From NCBI RefSeq assembly GCF_014596525.1, contig NZ_MSJP01000022.1:1-64000 (forward strand): a DNA stretch of 64,000 nt. Direction: 5' to 3'. The translations under genes and the position numbers were made by a program. Positions within the stretch are counted from its first letter, which is position 1; every line of letters starts with the position of its first letter. The notes beneath the pieces were generated by a model. It was given only the letters and a program-made list of their open reading frames with translations. It did not search any database and was not told where the DNA came from. Shown one piece after another: positions 25,146-34,653 of the stretch. This stretch comes from Streptomyces sp. CBMA291 (lineage in GTDB: Bacteria; Actinomycetota; Actinomycetes; Streptomycetales; Streptomycetaceae).

Positions 25146-26711
25146 ATGAGCGACGCCGAGGGAAAACCGGTGGGGGCGACCGGGCAGCCGATGGGACCTG
25201 TGGGACCTGGGGAGCCTGTGGATCCTAGGGAGCGTGTGGGGCCTGTGGGGCCTGTGGGGCCTGTGGGGCCTGTGGGGCCTGTGGGGCCTGTGGGGCCTAG
25301 CGTGCCCGACGGGGCCGACCGGGCCGACCGGGCCGAAACGGCTCGTGGGGCTGGCAGGGCTGATGTGGCTGGCGCCGTCGACGGGGCTTCCGGCAGGACC
25401 GGGTCCCCGAGATCCCTGAGAGCCGTAGGGGCCCTAGGGACCATAGGGGGCCTACGGGATCCAGGGGCTGTACGTGGCCTAGGGGATCCAGGGGACCTAG
25501 GGGACCTCAGGGGCGCAGGGCCCGTAAGGGCGTCCACCCCCGTAAGGGCGTCCACCCCCGTAGGGGGCCCCGGTCCCGTAGGGGGCCCCGGTCCCGGGTG
25601 GCTCGCGCGGACGCGGGGCTCGTTGCGGGCGCCCGAGGCCAGCCGTGCCAACGCGCTGCACGCCGGTGCCTGGTGGCTGTGGGCGCTCGGGCTCGCCGTG
25701 GCCGGTTCGCGGACCACCAACCCGCTGCTGCTCGGGCTGATCATCGGCGTCGCCGGATACGTCGTCGCCGCCCGCCGTACCGACGCGCCCTGGTCCCGCT
25801 CGTACGGCGCCTTCGTCAAGCTCGGCCTGTTCGTCGTCCTCCTGCGGGTCGTCTTCACCCTGCTGCTCGGCTCCCCCCTCCCCGGCTCGCACGTCCTGTT
25901 CACCCTGCCCGAGGCGCCGCTGCCCGACTGGGCGCAGGGCATCCGGATCGGCGGCCGGGTGACGGCCGAGCAACTGGTCTTCGCCCTGTACGGCGGCCTC
26001 AAGCTGGCCACCCTGCTGATCTGCGTGGGCGCGGCGAACGCCCTCGCCAACCCGGCGCGGCTGCTCAAGTCGCTGCCGGGCGCCCTGTACGAGGCGGGGG
26101 TCGCCGTCGTCGTGGCGATGACCTTCGCGCCGAACGTGGTCGCGGACGTGGCCCGGCTGCGGACCGCCCGGCGGCTGCGCGGGCGCCCCACGGGCGGCGT
26201 CCGTGCGGTGCTCCAGATCGGCCTGCCCGTACTGGAAGGAGCCCTGGAGCGGTCCATCGCGGTCGCCGCCTCCATGGACGCGCGCGGCTACGGACGGACC
26301 GCGCACGTCCCCGCCTCCGTACGGCGCACCACCCATCTGCTCACCCTCGGCGGGCTGCTCGGCGTCTGCGCGGGCACCTACGGGCTGCTCGCCGCCGAAG
26401 GCGCGGGGTACGGGCTCCCACTGCTGGTCGCGGGGGTGCTCGCGGCCATGGCCGGGCTGCGGCTCGGCGGGCGCCGCACGGTCCGCACCCGCTACCGCCC
26501 GGACCGCTGGGACGCCCGCGCCTGGCTGGTCGCGGGCTCCGGAATGCTGGTCGCGGCCCTGATGATCAAGGCGAACGCGTACGCGCCGGACGCCCTGCAC
26601 CCCGGGGTCGTACCCCTGACAGCCCCTGAGCTGCCGCTGTGGCCCGCCGTGTCGGTCCTGGTGGGCCTGGTGCCCGCGTTCACCGCCCCCGTTCCCAAGG
26701 AGAACGCGTGA
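25146..26711 (+). CDS. ECF transporter T component (CbiQ/EcfT family) with repeat-rich N-terminal extension
   Basis: 521 aa from ATG 25146. The conserved transmembrane part begins near residue 160 ([17 protein letters not shown]) and contains the T-component coupling motifs AARRLRGR-like [12 protein letters not shown] and [13 protein letters not shown] (the Ala-Arg-Gly signatures that contact the ATPases). The first 150 residues are disordered and built from short repeats, including GPV x7 encoded by a 9-bp tandem array, which is unusual in this family. The ATPase gene start overlaps its stop (GTGA). The true start might lie downstream of the repeats. Confidence 0.88.
   Translation: MSDAEGKPVGATGQPMGPVGPGEPVDPRERVGPVGPVGPVGPVGPVGPVGPSVPDGADRADRAETARGAGRADVAGAVDGASGRTGSPRSLRAVGALGTIGGLRDPGAVRGLGDPGDLGDLRGAGPVRASTPVRASTPVGGPGPVGGPGPGWLARTRGSLRAPEASRANALHAGAWWLWALGLAVAGSRTTNPLLLGLIIGVAGYVVAARRTDAPWSRSYGAFVKLGLFVVLLRVVFTLLLGSPLPGSHVLFTLPEAPLPDWAQGIRIGGRVTAEQLVFALYGGLKLATLLICVGAANALANPARLLKSLPGALYEAGVAVVVAMTFAPNVVADVARLRTARRLRGRPTGGVRAVLQIGLPVLEGALERSIAVAASMDARGYGRTAHVPASVRRTTHLLTLGGLLGVCAGTYGLLAAEGAGYGLPLLVAGVLAAMAGLRLGGRRTVRTRYRPDRWDARAWLVAGSGMLVAALMIKANAYAPDALHPGVVPLTAPELPLWPAVSVLVGLVPAFTAPVPKENA
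25236..25298 (+). repeat. Seven perfect 9-bp tandem repeats GTGGGGCCT
   Basis: Uninterrupted array within the extension of the T component, coding for a Gly-Pro-Val polymer. Slippage would change length in frame. Confidence 0.95.
25521..25592 (+). repeat. Two pairs of 18-bp tandem repeats
   Basis: CCCGTAAGGGCGTCCACC occurs twice (25521-25556), followed by CCCGTAGGGGGCCCCGGT twice (25557-25592). In frame, coding for Pro/Val/Gly-rich linker. Confidence 0.9.
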
Positions 26712-28627
26712 TCCGCTTCGAGAACGTCTCGATGACCTACGAGGCGGATTCCGCGCCCACCCTGCGCGCCCTGGACCTCACCGTCCCCGAGGGCGAGCTG
26801 GTGCTGCTCGTCGGTCCCTCGGGCGTCGGCAAGTCGACCCTGCTCGGCGCGGTCTCCGGGCTCGTCCCCCACTTCACCGGCGGCACCCTCACCGGGCGGG
26901 TCACCGTCGACGGGCGCGACACCCGCACGCATCCGCCGCGCGAGCTGGCGGACCTGGTCGGCACGGTCGGCCAGGACCCGTCGGCGCACTTCGTCACCGA
27001 CACCGTCGAGGACGAGCTGGCGTACGGCATGGAGTCCCTGGGCCTGGCGCCCGGCGTCATGCGGCGGCGCGTGGAGGAGACCCTCGACCTGCTCGGGCTC
27101 GCCGAACTGCGGGACCGGCCGATCGCCACGCTCTCCGGCGGGCAGCGGCAGCGGGTGGCCATCGGCTCCGTCCTCACCCCGCACCCGAAGGTCCTGGTCC
27201 TCGACGAGCCGACGTCCGCTCTCGACCCGTCGGCGGCGGAGGAGGTCCTCGCCGTCCTCCAGCGCCTGGTGCACGACCTGGGGACCACGGTCCTGCTCGC
27301 CGAGCACCGCCTGGAACGGGTGGTGCAGTACGCCGATCAGGTCATCCTCCTGCCGGAGGCCCTGATGGGCCCGCCCGAGGAGATCATGGCGGTCTCCCCC
27401 GTCCACCCCCCGGTGGTGGCCCTCGGCCGCCTCGCCGGCTGGAAACCCCTCCCGCTGACCGTACGAGACGCCCGCCGCCGATCCGGACCACTGAAGGAAC
27501 GGCTGGAGGAACGGCTTGGAGAGCGGCTTGGGGAGCGGCTCGGGGGACGGCATGGGGGACGGCTGGAAGAGGGGTACGAGGGGGGTGCCGGAGGCGTGTC
27601 CGCGCTGCCCGTCGGCGCCTCGCCGGTGCCGGGGGCCCAGGGCTCCGGCACCCCCGTCTCCGGTGCCCCCGTTTCCGGCACCCGCGTCTCCGGTACTCGT
27701 AGCGCGTCGGGTGGCGGGTTCCGTCCCTTCCGGCGGCGGCGACCCGCCGCCGCCGTCCCCGACCCCGCCGCCCCCCTCGTGGAGGTCTCCGGGCTCGGTG
27801 TCCGGCGGGGCAGGGTCGAGGCGCTCCGCCGGGTCGACCTGCGGGTCGCGCCCGGCGAGACGGTCGCGCTCATGGGCCGCAACGGCGCCGGGAAGTCCAC
27901 CCTCCTCTCCACCCTCGTCGGCATGCTCGCCCCCACCTCGGGCACGGTCCTCGTCGCGGGCCACGCCCCGCACACCACCGACCCGCGCGAGCTGATCCGG
28001 CACGTGGGCCTGGTCCCGCAGGAGCCGCGCGACCTGCTCTACGCCGACACGGTGGCCGCCGAGTGCGCGGCAGCCGACGCCGACGCGGAGGCGGCGCCCG
28101 GAACCTGCCGGGAGCTGGTCTCCGTACTCCTGCCGGGAGTCGCGGACGACACCCACCCCCGGGACCTCTCCGAGGGGCAGCGGCTCGCGCTCGCGCTGGC
28201 CGTCGTCCTGACCGGGCGCCCGCCGCTGCTCCTGCTCGACGAACCGACCCGCGGCCTGGACTACGCGGCCAAGGCACGGCTGATCACCCGGCTGCGGGCC
28301 CTCGCCTCGGAGGGGCACGCGATCGTCCTCGCCACCCATGACGTGGAGCTGGCGGCGGACCTCGCGCACCGGGTGGTGATCGTCGCGGACGGCGAGGTGG
28401 TCGCGGACGGCCCCACGGCCGAGATCGTCGTCTCCTCGCCCGCCTTCTCCCCGCAGGTGGCGAAGATCCTCGCGCCGCAGCCCTGGCTCACGGTCGAGCA
28501 GGTGGAACGGGCCCTGGACGCTCCGGCCCCCTCCACGGCCCCCACTCCCTCCCCCTCCTCTTCTTCCGCCTCTTCCGCCACCCCTGCCACTCCTGCCACG
28601 GCTCCCGCTCCCGAGGAGGCCCCGTGA
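26708..28627 (+). CDS. ECF transporter energizing subunit with two fused ABC ATPase domains
   Basis: 639 aa. ABC1 (about 1-235) has Walker A GPSGVGKST, signature LSGGQRQR and Walker B VLVLDEPTSAL; ABC2 (about 355-600) has GRNGAGKST, LSEGQRLAL and LLLLDEPTRGL. This fused EcfA/EcfA' arrangement drives B12 import with the T and S components. The inter-domain linker holds a charged repeat (EERLGERLGERLGG) and the C-terminal tail is Ser/Pro/Ala-rich. Coupled to both neighbours by 4-bp overlaps. Confidence 0.95.
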   Translation: MIRFENVSMTYEADSAPTLRALDLTVPEGELVLLVGPSGVGKSTLLGAVSGLVPHFTGGTLTGRVTVDGRDTRTHPPRELADLVGTVGQDPSAHFVTDTVEDELAYGMESLGLAPGVMRRRVEETLDLLGLAELRDRPIATLSGGQRQRVAIGSVLTPHPKVLVLDEPTSALDPSAAEEVLAVLQRLVHDLGTTVLLAEHRLERVVQYADQVILLPEALMGPPEEIMAVSPVHPPVVALGRLAGWKPLPLTVRDARRRSGPLKERLEERLGERLGERLGGRHGGRLEEGYEGGAGGVSALPVGASPVPGAQGSGTPVSGAPVSGTRVSGTRSASGGGFRPFRRRRPAAAVPDPAAPLVEVSGLGVRRGRVEALRRVDLRVAPGETVALMGRNGAGKSTLLSTLVGMLAPTSGTVLVAGHAPHTTDPRELIRHVGLVPQEPRDLLYADTVAAECAAADADAEAAPGTCRELVSVLLPGVADDTHPRDLSEGQRLALALAVVLTGRPPLLLLDEPTRGLDYAAKARLITRLRALASEGHAIVLATHDVELAADLAHRVVIVADGEVVADGPTAEIVVSSPAFSPQVAKILAPQPWLTVEQVERALDAPAPSTAPTPSPSSSSASSATPATPATAPAPEEAP

Positions 28628-29487
28628 GCGCCCGGCCGATGCGGCTCGGGCCGCGCTCGGTGGCGGCGCTCGTCCTGGTCTCCCTGGTGGGGCTCACCGC
28701 CTTCTGCTGGCCGCTCTTCGCGAGCGCCGACGCGGCGGTCACCTCGCACGCGGCGGACGCGCCGTGGCTGTTCGCCCTGCTGCTCCCGCTGCTGGTGGCC
28801 GTGGTGGTGGCGACCATCGCCGACTCCGGGATGGACGCGAAGGCGGTGGCGATGCTGGGGGTGCTCGCCGCCGTGGGCGCGGCGCTGCGGCCCCTCGGCG
28901 CGGGGACGGCCGGTCTCGAACCGATGTTCTTCCTGATGGTGCTGAGCGGGCGGGTCCTCGGGCCGGGCTTCGGCTTCGTCCTCGGGGGCGTCACGATGTT
29001 CGCCTCGGCGCTGCTGACCGGCGGGGTGGGGCCCTGGATGCCGTTCCAGATGCTGGCGATGGGCTGGTTCACGATGGGCGCGGGGCTGCTTCCGGGCCCG
29101 GAGCGGCTGCGGGGGCGGGCGGAGCTGCTGATGCTCGCCGCGTACGGCTTCGTGGCGGCCTTCGCGTACGGCACGATCATGAACCTTCAGGGCTGGGTGC
29201 TGTTCCAGGGGCCGGGCAGCGGGATCTCGTTCGTGCCGGGCGCCCCGCTCCAGGAGAACCTGGTCCGGTTCCTCGCCTATGTGACCGCGACGTCCATGGG
29301 CTGGGACCTGGGCCGGGCGGTGCTCGCGGTGGTCCTCACCCTCACGGTCGGCGGGACGCTCCTGAAGGCCCTGCGGCGGGCGACGCGACGGGCGAACTTC
29401 GAGGCCCAGGTCACATTCAAGGCACCCGGAGAGCCCTCCCCGGGTGAGGCGCCCCACAGGACCCAGATCACGTACGAGCGGGAGTAG
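28624..29487 (+). CDS. cbrT: ECF transporter S component, cobalamin-type (CbrT-like)
   Basis: 287 aa from GTG 28624. About six membrane helices; FALLLPLLVAVVVATIADSGMDAKAVAMLGVLAAVGAALRPLG is a typical S-component start, and GRVLGPGFGFVLGGVTMFASALLTGGVGPWMPFQMLAMGW is the substrate-binding core of the CbrT group. It is last in an operon led by a cobalamin riboswitch, which supports B12 specificity. The cytosolic C terminus is short and charged. Confidence 0.88.
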   Translation: MSARPMRLGPRSVAALVLVSLVGLTAFCWPLFASADAAVTSHAADAPWLFALLLPLLVAVVVATIADSGMDAKAVAMLGVLAAVGAALRPLGAGTAGLEPMFFLMVLSGRVLGPGFGFVLGGVTMFASALLTGGVGPWMPFQMLAMGWFTMGAGLLPGPERLRGRAELLMLAAYGFVAAFAYGTIMNLQGWVLFQGPGSGISFVPGAPLQENLVRFLAYVTATSMGWDLGRAVLAVVLTLTVGGTLLKALRRATRRANFEAQVTFKAPGEPSPGEAPHRTQITYERE

Positions 29488-29763
29488 TAGGCGTACCGCG
29501 ACCGCCCGAACCGGTGGTGAGCTGCGAAAACGCCCTTCCGGTGGGGCGGGTCCCGCAGGCCCCGGGTCCGAAGCTCCCTCGTACAGGGGGTCGTTGCGCA
29601 GGCCTTCCCGCCCTGGTTCTCTGGTGGACGTCGCCAGGCAGCCGGTGCTCATCGCAGCACCGCGGACGGCCGGTTCCCCCCAGTTCCCGGGTCTCCCGGG
29701 CCCTGGTTCCGGCTTGCCGAAACCGCCCGGCGCGCCCCTTGTCCCCGACGTTAGGTCGCTCCG

Positions 29764-30165
29764 TTGTTCAGCTCGCTCGCCACTCGTGTCCTTGCCCGCA
29801 AGAAGTCCCTCGCCGCCTCCGCCGCCGTGCTGATGGCCGCTTCGGGTGCGGTGCTCGGCACGACCGGTACGGCTTCGGCCGCCAGCCCGCAGGACATCGC
29901 CCGCAAGATCGTTCCCTCGGGCCAGTACGCCTCCTTCAGCAAGATCGTGTCCCACGAGTCCGGCTGGAGCCACACCGCCACCAACTCCTCCAGCGGCGCC
30001 TACGGCCTGGTCCAGGCCCTTCCGGCCTCGAAGATGTCCTCGGCCGGTTCCGACTGGAAGACGAACCCCGCGACCCAGATCAAGTGGGGCCTCAACTACA
30101 TGAACGAGCGCTACGGCTCCCCGAACGCCGCGTGGGCGTTCTGGCAGGCCAACGGCTGGTACTAA
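29764..30165 (+). CDS. Secreted transglycosylase SLT-like protein
   Basis: 133 aa from TTG 29764 (AGG eight bases upstream; no better in-frame start). Signal peptide (ARKKSLAASAAVLMAASGAVLG..TASAA), then SPQDIARKIV, catalytic Glu65 in VSHESGWSH, GAYGLVQALP and WGLNYMNERYGSPNAAWAFW, a minimal lytic transglycosylase domain. It cleaves peptidoglycan outside the cell. A 276-bp leader upstream shows no recognisable c-di-AMP riboswitch. Confidence 0.88.
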   Translation: MFSSLATRVLARKKSLAASAAVLMAASGAVLGTTGTASAASPQDIARKIVPSGQYASFSKIVSHESGWSHTATNSSSGAYGLVQALPASKMSSAGSDWKTNPATQIKWGLNYMNERYGSPNAAWAFWQANGWY

Positions 30166-30195
30166 GAGACCGCCGCGCCGCCACCCCCAGCTTTC

Positions 30196-30234
30196 CGCAA
30201 GGCCCCGCTCCCGCCAGGGAGACCGGGGCCTGCG
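30196..30234 (+). terminator. Hairpin terminator after the transglycosylase
   Basis: GCAAGGCCCCG.CTCCC pairs with GGGA.ACCGGGGCCTGC around GCCA, followed by GTTTT. It lies between convergent genes. Confidence 0.8.
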
Positions 30235-30267
30235 GCGTTTTCCGGGGGATCCCGTAGGGGACGGGGC

Positions 30268-31560
<1,293 letters not shown>

Positions 31561-31631
31561 TCAGGGAGGCAAGACTTCCCGCGACGCCCCTTGCCTCTTG
31601 CGGAACTCGTCACTAGCTTTCCCGACGACTC

Positions 31632-31646
31632 CTGACGGTCCATCAG
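31632..31646 (+). promoter_or_regulatory. CTGACG-GTC-CATCAG site before CYP125
   Basis: 6-3-6 repeat with one mismatch, 57 bp before the P450 start and about 16 bp after a TAGCTT -10-like hexamer. Confidence 0.55.
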
Positions 31647-31703
31647 AACCCTCCGGATCCCGTACACCCCCGCGGATCCCCTCAGCTGTGGAGTGTGTTG
31701 CCG

Positions 31704-32951
31704 ATGCCCTGCCCCCACCTCCCCGAAGGGTTCGACGCCACCGACCCCGATCTGCTCCGCACCCGCGTCCCCTTCCCCGAGTTCGCCCGGCTGCGGCGGA
31801 CCGCGCCCGTCTGGTGGTGCCCCCAGCCGCCCGGCGTCACCGGCTTCGGGGACAGCGGGTACTGGGCCGTCACGCGCCACGCGGACGTCAAGTACGTCTC
31901 CACCCACCCCGAACTGTTCTCCTCGAACGAGAACACCGCCGTCATCCGCTTCAACGAGCACATCAGCCGGGACCAGATCGAGGTCCAGAAACTGATCATG
32001 CTCAACATGGACCCGCCCGAGCACACCCGGGTCCGCCAGATCGTCCAGCGCGGCTTCACCCCGCGCGCCGTCCGGAGTCTGGAGACCGCCCTGCGCGAGC
32101 GGGCGCGGGCCATCGTCGAGGAGGCGAAGCGCGGCGCGGACGCCGACGGGACCTTCGACTTCGTCACCCGGGTCGCCGTCGAACTGCCCCTCCAGGCCAT
32201 CGCCGAACTCATCGGCGTCCCCCAGGAGGACCGCTCCCGGATCTTCGACTGGTCGAACAAGATGGTCGCGTACGACGATCCCGAGTACGCCATCACCGAG
32301 GAGATCGGCGCCGAAGCCGCCATGGAACTCATCGGCTACTCGATGAACATGGCCGCCGCCCGCAAGAAGTGCCCCGCCGACGACATCGTCAGCCGGCTCG
32401 TCGCGGCGGAGGGCGAAGGCAACCTCTCCTCCGACGAGTTCGGCTTCTTCGTCCTGCTGCTCGCCGTCGCGGGGAACGAGACCACCCGCAACGCCATCAG
32501 CCACGGCATGCACGCCTTCCTCACCCACCCCGGGGAGTGGGAACGCTTCAAGCGGGAACGGCCCGCGACCACCGCCGAGGAGATCGTCCGCTGGGCGACC
32601 CCCGTCGTCTCCTTCCAGCGGACCGCCACCCAGGACACCGAGATCGCCGGACAGAAGATCGCCAAGGGCGACCGCGTCGGACTCTTCTACTCCTCCGCCA
32701 ACTACGACCCCGAGGTCTTCACCGACCCCGAACGCTTCGACATCACCCGCGACCCCAACCCGCACCTCGGCTTCGGCGGCGGTGGACCCCACTTCTGCCT
32801 GGGCAAGTCCCTCGCCGTCAAGGAGATCGAACTGATCTTCAACGCCCTCGCGGACACCCTGCCGGACCTCACCCTCGCCGGAGAGCCCCGTCGGCTGCGC
32901 GCCGCCTGGCTCAACGGCGTCAAGGAACTCCGGGTCCGCACGGCGAACTGA
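31704..32951 (+). CDS. cyp125: Cytochrome P450 CYP125 family (steroid C26 monooxygenase)
   Basis: 415 aa from ATG 31704 (GGAG ten bases upstream; GTG 31695 and TTG 31698 lie too close). I-helix AGNETTRNAISHGM, K-helix EIVR in EEIVRWATPVVSF and heme loop GFGGGGPHFCLGKSLA are complete. FRTATQ-like FQRTATQDTEIAGQKI, MAAARKKCPADDIVSRL and the N terminus CPHLPEGFDATDPDLL match CYP125 as I recall it. The enzyme oxidises C26 of cholesterol/cholestenone, the first side-chain step. Divergent partner of the thiolase. A ferredoxin at 19479 could serve it. Confidence 0.87.
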   Translation: MPCPHLPEGFDATDPDLLRTRVPFPEFARLRRTAPVWWCPQPPGVTGFGDSGYWAVTRHADVKYVSTHPELFSSNENTAVIRFNEHISRDQIEVQKLIMLNMDPPEHTRVRQIVQRGFTPRAVRSLETALRERARAIVEEAKRGADADGTFDFVTRVAVELPLQAIAELIGVPQEDRSRIFDWSNKMVAYDDPEYAITEEIGAEAAMELIGYSMNMAAARKKCPADDIVSRLVAAEGEGNLSSDEFGFFVLLLAVAGNETTRNAISHGMHAFLTHPGEWERFKRERPATTAEEIVRWATPVVSFQRTATQDTEIAGQKIAKGDRVGLFYSSANYDPEVFTDPERFDITRDPNPHLGFGGGGPHFCLGKSLAVKEIELIFNALADTLPDLTLAGEPRRLRAAWLNGVKELRVRTAN

Positions 32952-33022
32952 CCGCGCCTCGCACCGGCGTTCGGGACCCGGGCTCGGCGGATCCCCGCCA
33001 ACCCGGGTGTACGTTCGCACAC

Positions 33023-33724
33023 ATGACGCACCCTCGCCCCTCGTCCCCGAGCCCGGCGCCCGACCCGCGCTGGGCCGAAGTCGACGCCTACTTCGCCGCC
33101 ACCGTCGCGCCCGTCGACGACGCCCTCACCGCCGCGCTCGCCGACTCCGCCGCCGCCGGGCTGCCCGCCATCTCCGTCGCCCCCAACCAGGGCAAGCTGC
33201 TCCGGCTGCTCGCCCTCACCCAGGGCGCCCGCGCCATCCTGGAGATCGGCACCCTCGGCGGCTACAGCACGATCTGGCTGGCCCGCGCGCTCCCCGCCGA
33301 CGGGCGGCTCGTCACCCTGGAGTCCGACCCGGCGCGCGCGGACGTGGCCCGCGCCAACCTCGCCCGCGCGGGGCTCGACCGGCTCGTCGAGATCCGCACC
33401 GGCGCCGCCCTCGACACCCTGCCGCTCCTGGAGACGGAGGGCGCGGGCCCCTTCGACCTGGTGTTCATCGACGCCGACAAGGTCAACAACCCGCGCTACA
33501 CGGAGTGGGCCCTGCGGCTCTCCCGCCCCGGCACCCTGATCATCGTCGACAACGTCGTACGCGACGGGAAGATCCTCGTCCCGGACCCGGACGACCCGGC
33601 GGTCACCGGCACCAGGGAACTCTTCGAGCTGGTCGCCCGCGAACCCCGGCTCGACGCCACCGCCCTCCAGACGGTCGGCGCCAAGGGCTACGACGGGCTG
33701 CTCATCGCCCGGGTGACCGACTGA
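33023..33724 (+). CDS. O-methyltransferase (family 3, catechol type)
   Basis: 233 aa from ATG 33023 with little 5' leader. ILEIGTLGGYSTIWLARALP is motif I of the Methyltransf_3 family, LESDPARADVAR binds SAM, FDLVFIDADKVNNPRYTEWAL has the metal-binding aspartate and IIVDNVVRDGKIL the second, all as in divalent-cation-dependent catechol-type O-methyltransferases. Likely methylates a hydroxyl of a small aromatic metabolite. Follows CYP125 on the same strand after 71 bp. Confidence 0.9.
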   Translation: MTHPRPSSPSPAPDPRWAEVDAYFAATVAPVDDALTAALADSAAAGLPAISVAPNQGKLLRLLALTQGARAILEIGTLGGYSTIWLARALPADGRLVTLESDPARADVARANLARAGLDRLVEIRTGAALDTLPLLETEGAGPFDLVFIDADKVNNPRYTEWALRLSRPGTLIIVDNVVRDGKILVPDPDDPAVTGTRELFELVAREPRLDATALQTVGAKGYDGLLIARVTD

Positions 33725-33782
33725 GCCACCCCGCCGAGGGCGCACGGCGGGCGGTGCGGGCCGGGGTCATATCCTGCCCTTC

Positions 33783-34109
33783 ATGAGCATCGTGAAGATC
33801 AACGTCCTGACCGTGCCCGCCGAGCAGCGCGAGGTGCTCGAACAGCGGTTCGCCGCGCGCGCCGGTGCCGTGGAGAACTCCGACGGCTTCGAGGGCTTCG
33901 AGCTGCTGCGGCCCCTCGAAGGCACCGACCAGTACCTGGTGTACACCCGCTGGCGCAGCGAGGAGGACTTCCAGAACTGGATGAACGGCTCCATGAAGGG
34001 CGCCCACGGCGCCGGTGGCGAGGGTGGCGGCGAGCGCCCGAAGCCCGCCGCCACCGGCTCCACCCTGTGGTCCTTCGAGGTCGTCCAGCAGGCGGGCCCG
34101 AAGGCCTGA
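33783..34109 (+). CDS. mhuD: MhuD-like heme-degrading monooxygenase (ABM fold)
   Basis: 108 aa, the size of IsdG/MhuD enzymes. The start MSIVKINVLTVP, AGAVENSDGFEGFELLRPLEG and TGSTLWSFEVV follow M. tuberculosis MhuD closely, and the three key residues fall at the same numbers: Asn7, Trp66, His75. MhuD opens heme without releasing CO, giving mycobilin and iron. Loop 76-90 is longer and Gly/Glu-rich here. A plain antibiotic-biosynthesis-monooxygenase role is the alternative. Confidence 0.82.
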   Translation: MSIVKINVLTVPAEQREVLEQRFAARAGAVENSDGFEGFELLRPLEGTDQYLVYTRWRSEEDFQNWMNGSMKGAHGAGGEGGGERPKPAATGSTLWSFEVVQQAGPKA

Positions 34110-34161
34110 CCCGGCGGAAAACCGGCTGCGGTCCAGGTCGTGATCGCCAAGAATGGCCCTC

Positions 34162-34638
34162 ATGACCTGGACGTTCTCCCCCGAACCCGTCGACCGCCCG
34201 GAATCCGCCGCGCTGCGCCGCGACTACTACGGCGACGTGGCCGGGCGGTACTGGAACCGGCCCGCGACCGAGGCCGAGATCGACGAGGGGCTCAAGGACG
34301 ACGGCGCCGAGCTGCTGACCCCGCCGACCGGGCGGTTCCTGGTGGCGCGGTACGGGGGCGTGCCGGCCGGCTGCGGCGGATTCCGCCTCCTCGACGCGGA
34401 GCGGGCCGAACTGACCCGGATCTATCTGCGGCCCGCCTTCCGGGGGCGCGGCGGCGTCGGCCCCCTGCTCTCCGCTCTCGAAGCGGACGCACGGGCCCTG
34501 GGCGCCCGCCGGATGGTCCTCGACACCCGTCTCGACCTGGTGGAGGCGCGCGCCGCGTACGTCCGGCACGGATACGGGGAGATACCGGCGTACTCCTCGG
34601 GGCCGTACAGCCAGATCTGGTACGGCAAGGACCTCTGA
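34162..34638 (+). CDS. GNAT N-acetyltransferase
   Basis: 158 aa from ATG 34162 (AAGA nine bases upstream; ATG 34153 is also possible). LTRIYLRPAFRGRGGVGPLLSALEADARALG contains the acetyl-CoA-binding RGRGG motif and the following strand MVLDTRLDLVEARAAYVRHGY completes the fold. Acyl acceptor unknown. It ends 15 bp before a convergent gene. Confidence 0.9.
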   Translation: MTWTFSPEPVDRPESAALRRDYYGDVAGRYWNRPATEAEIDEGLKDDGAELLTPPTGRFLVARYGGVPAGCGGFRLLDAERAELTRIYLRPAFRGRGGVGPLLSALEADARALGARRMVLDTRLDLVEARAAYVRHGYGEIPAYSSGPYSQIWYGKDL

Positions 34639-34653
34639 GCGGACCGGGTCCCG

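Noticed and set aside
23819-26275. Large minus-strand open frame opposite the B12 operon
   Set aside because: It is low complexity, has no ribosome site and is antisense to well-conserved genes; a GC-rich shadow.
29488-29763. c-di-AMP (ydaO) riboswitch before the transglycosylase gene
   Set aside because: The 276-bp leader is long enough, but I could not find the conserved ydaO core motifs.
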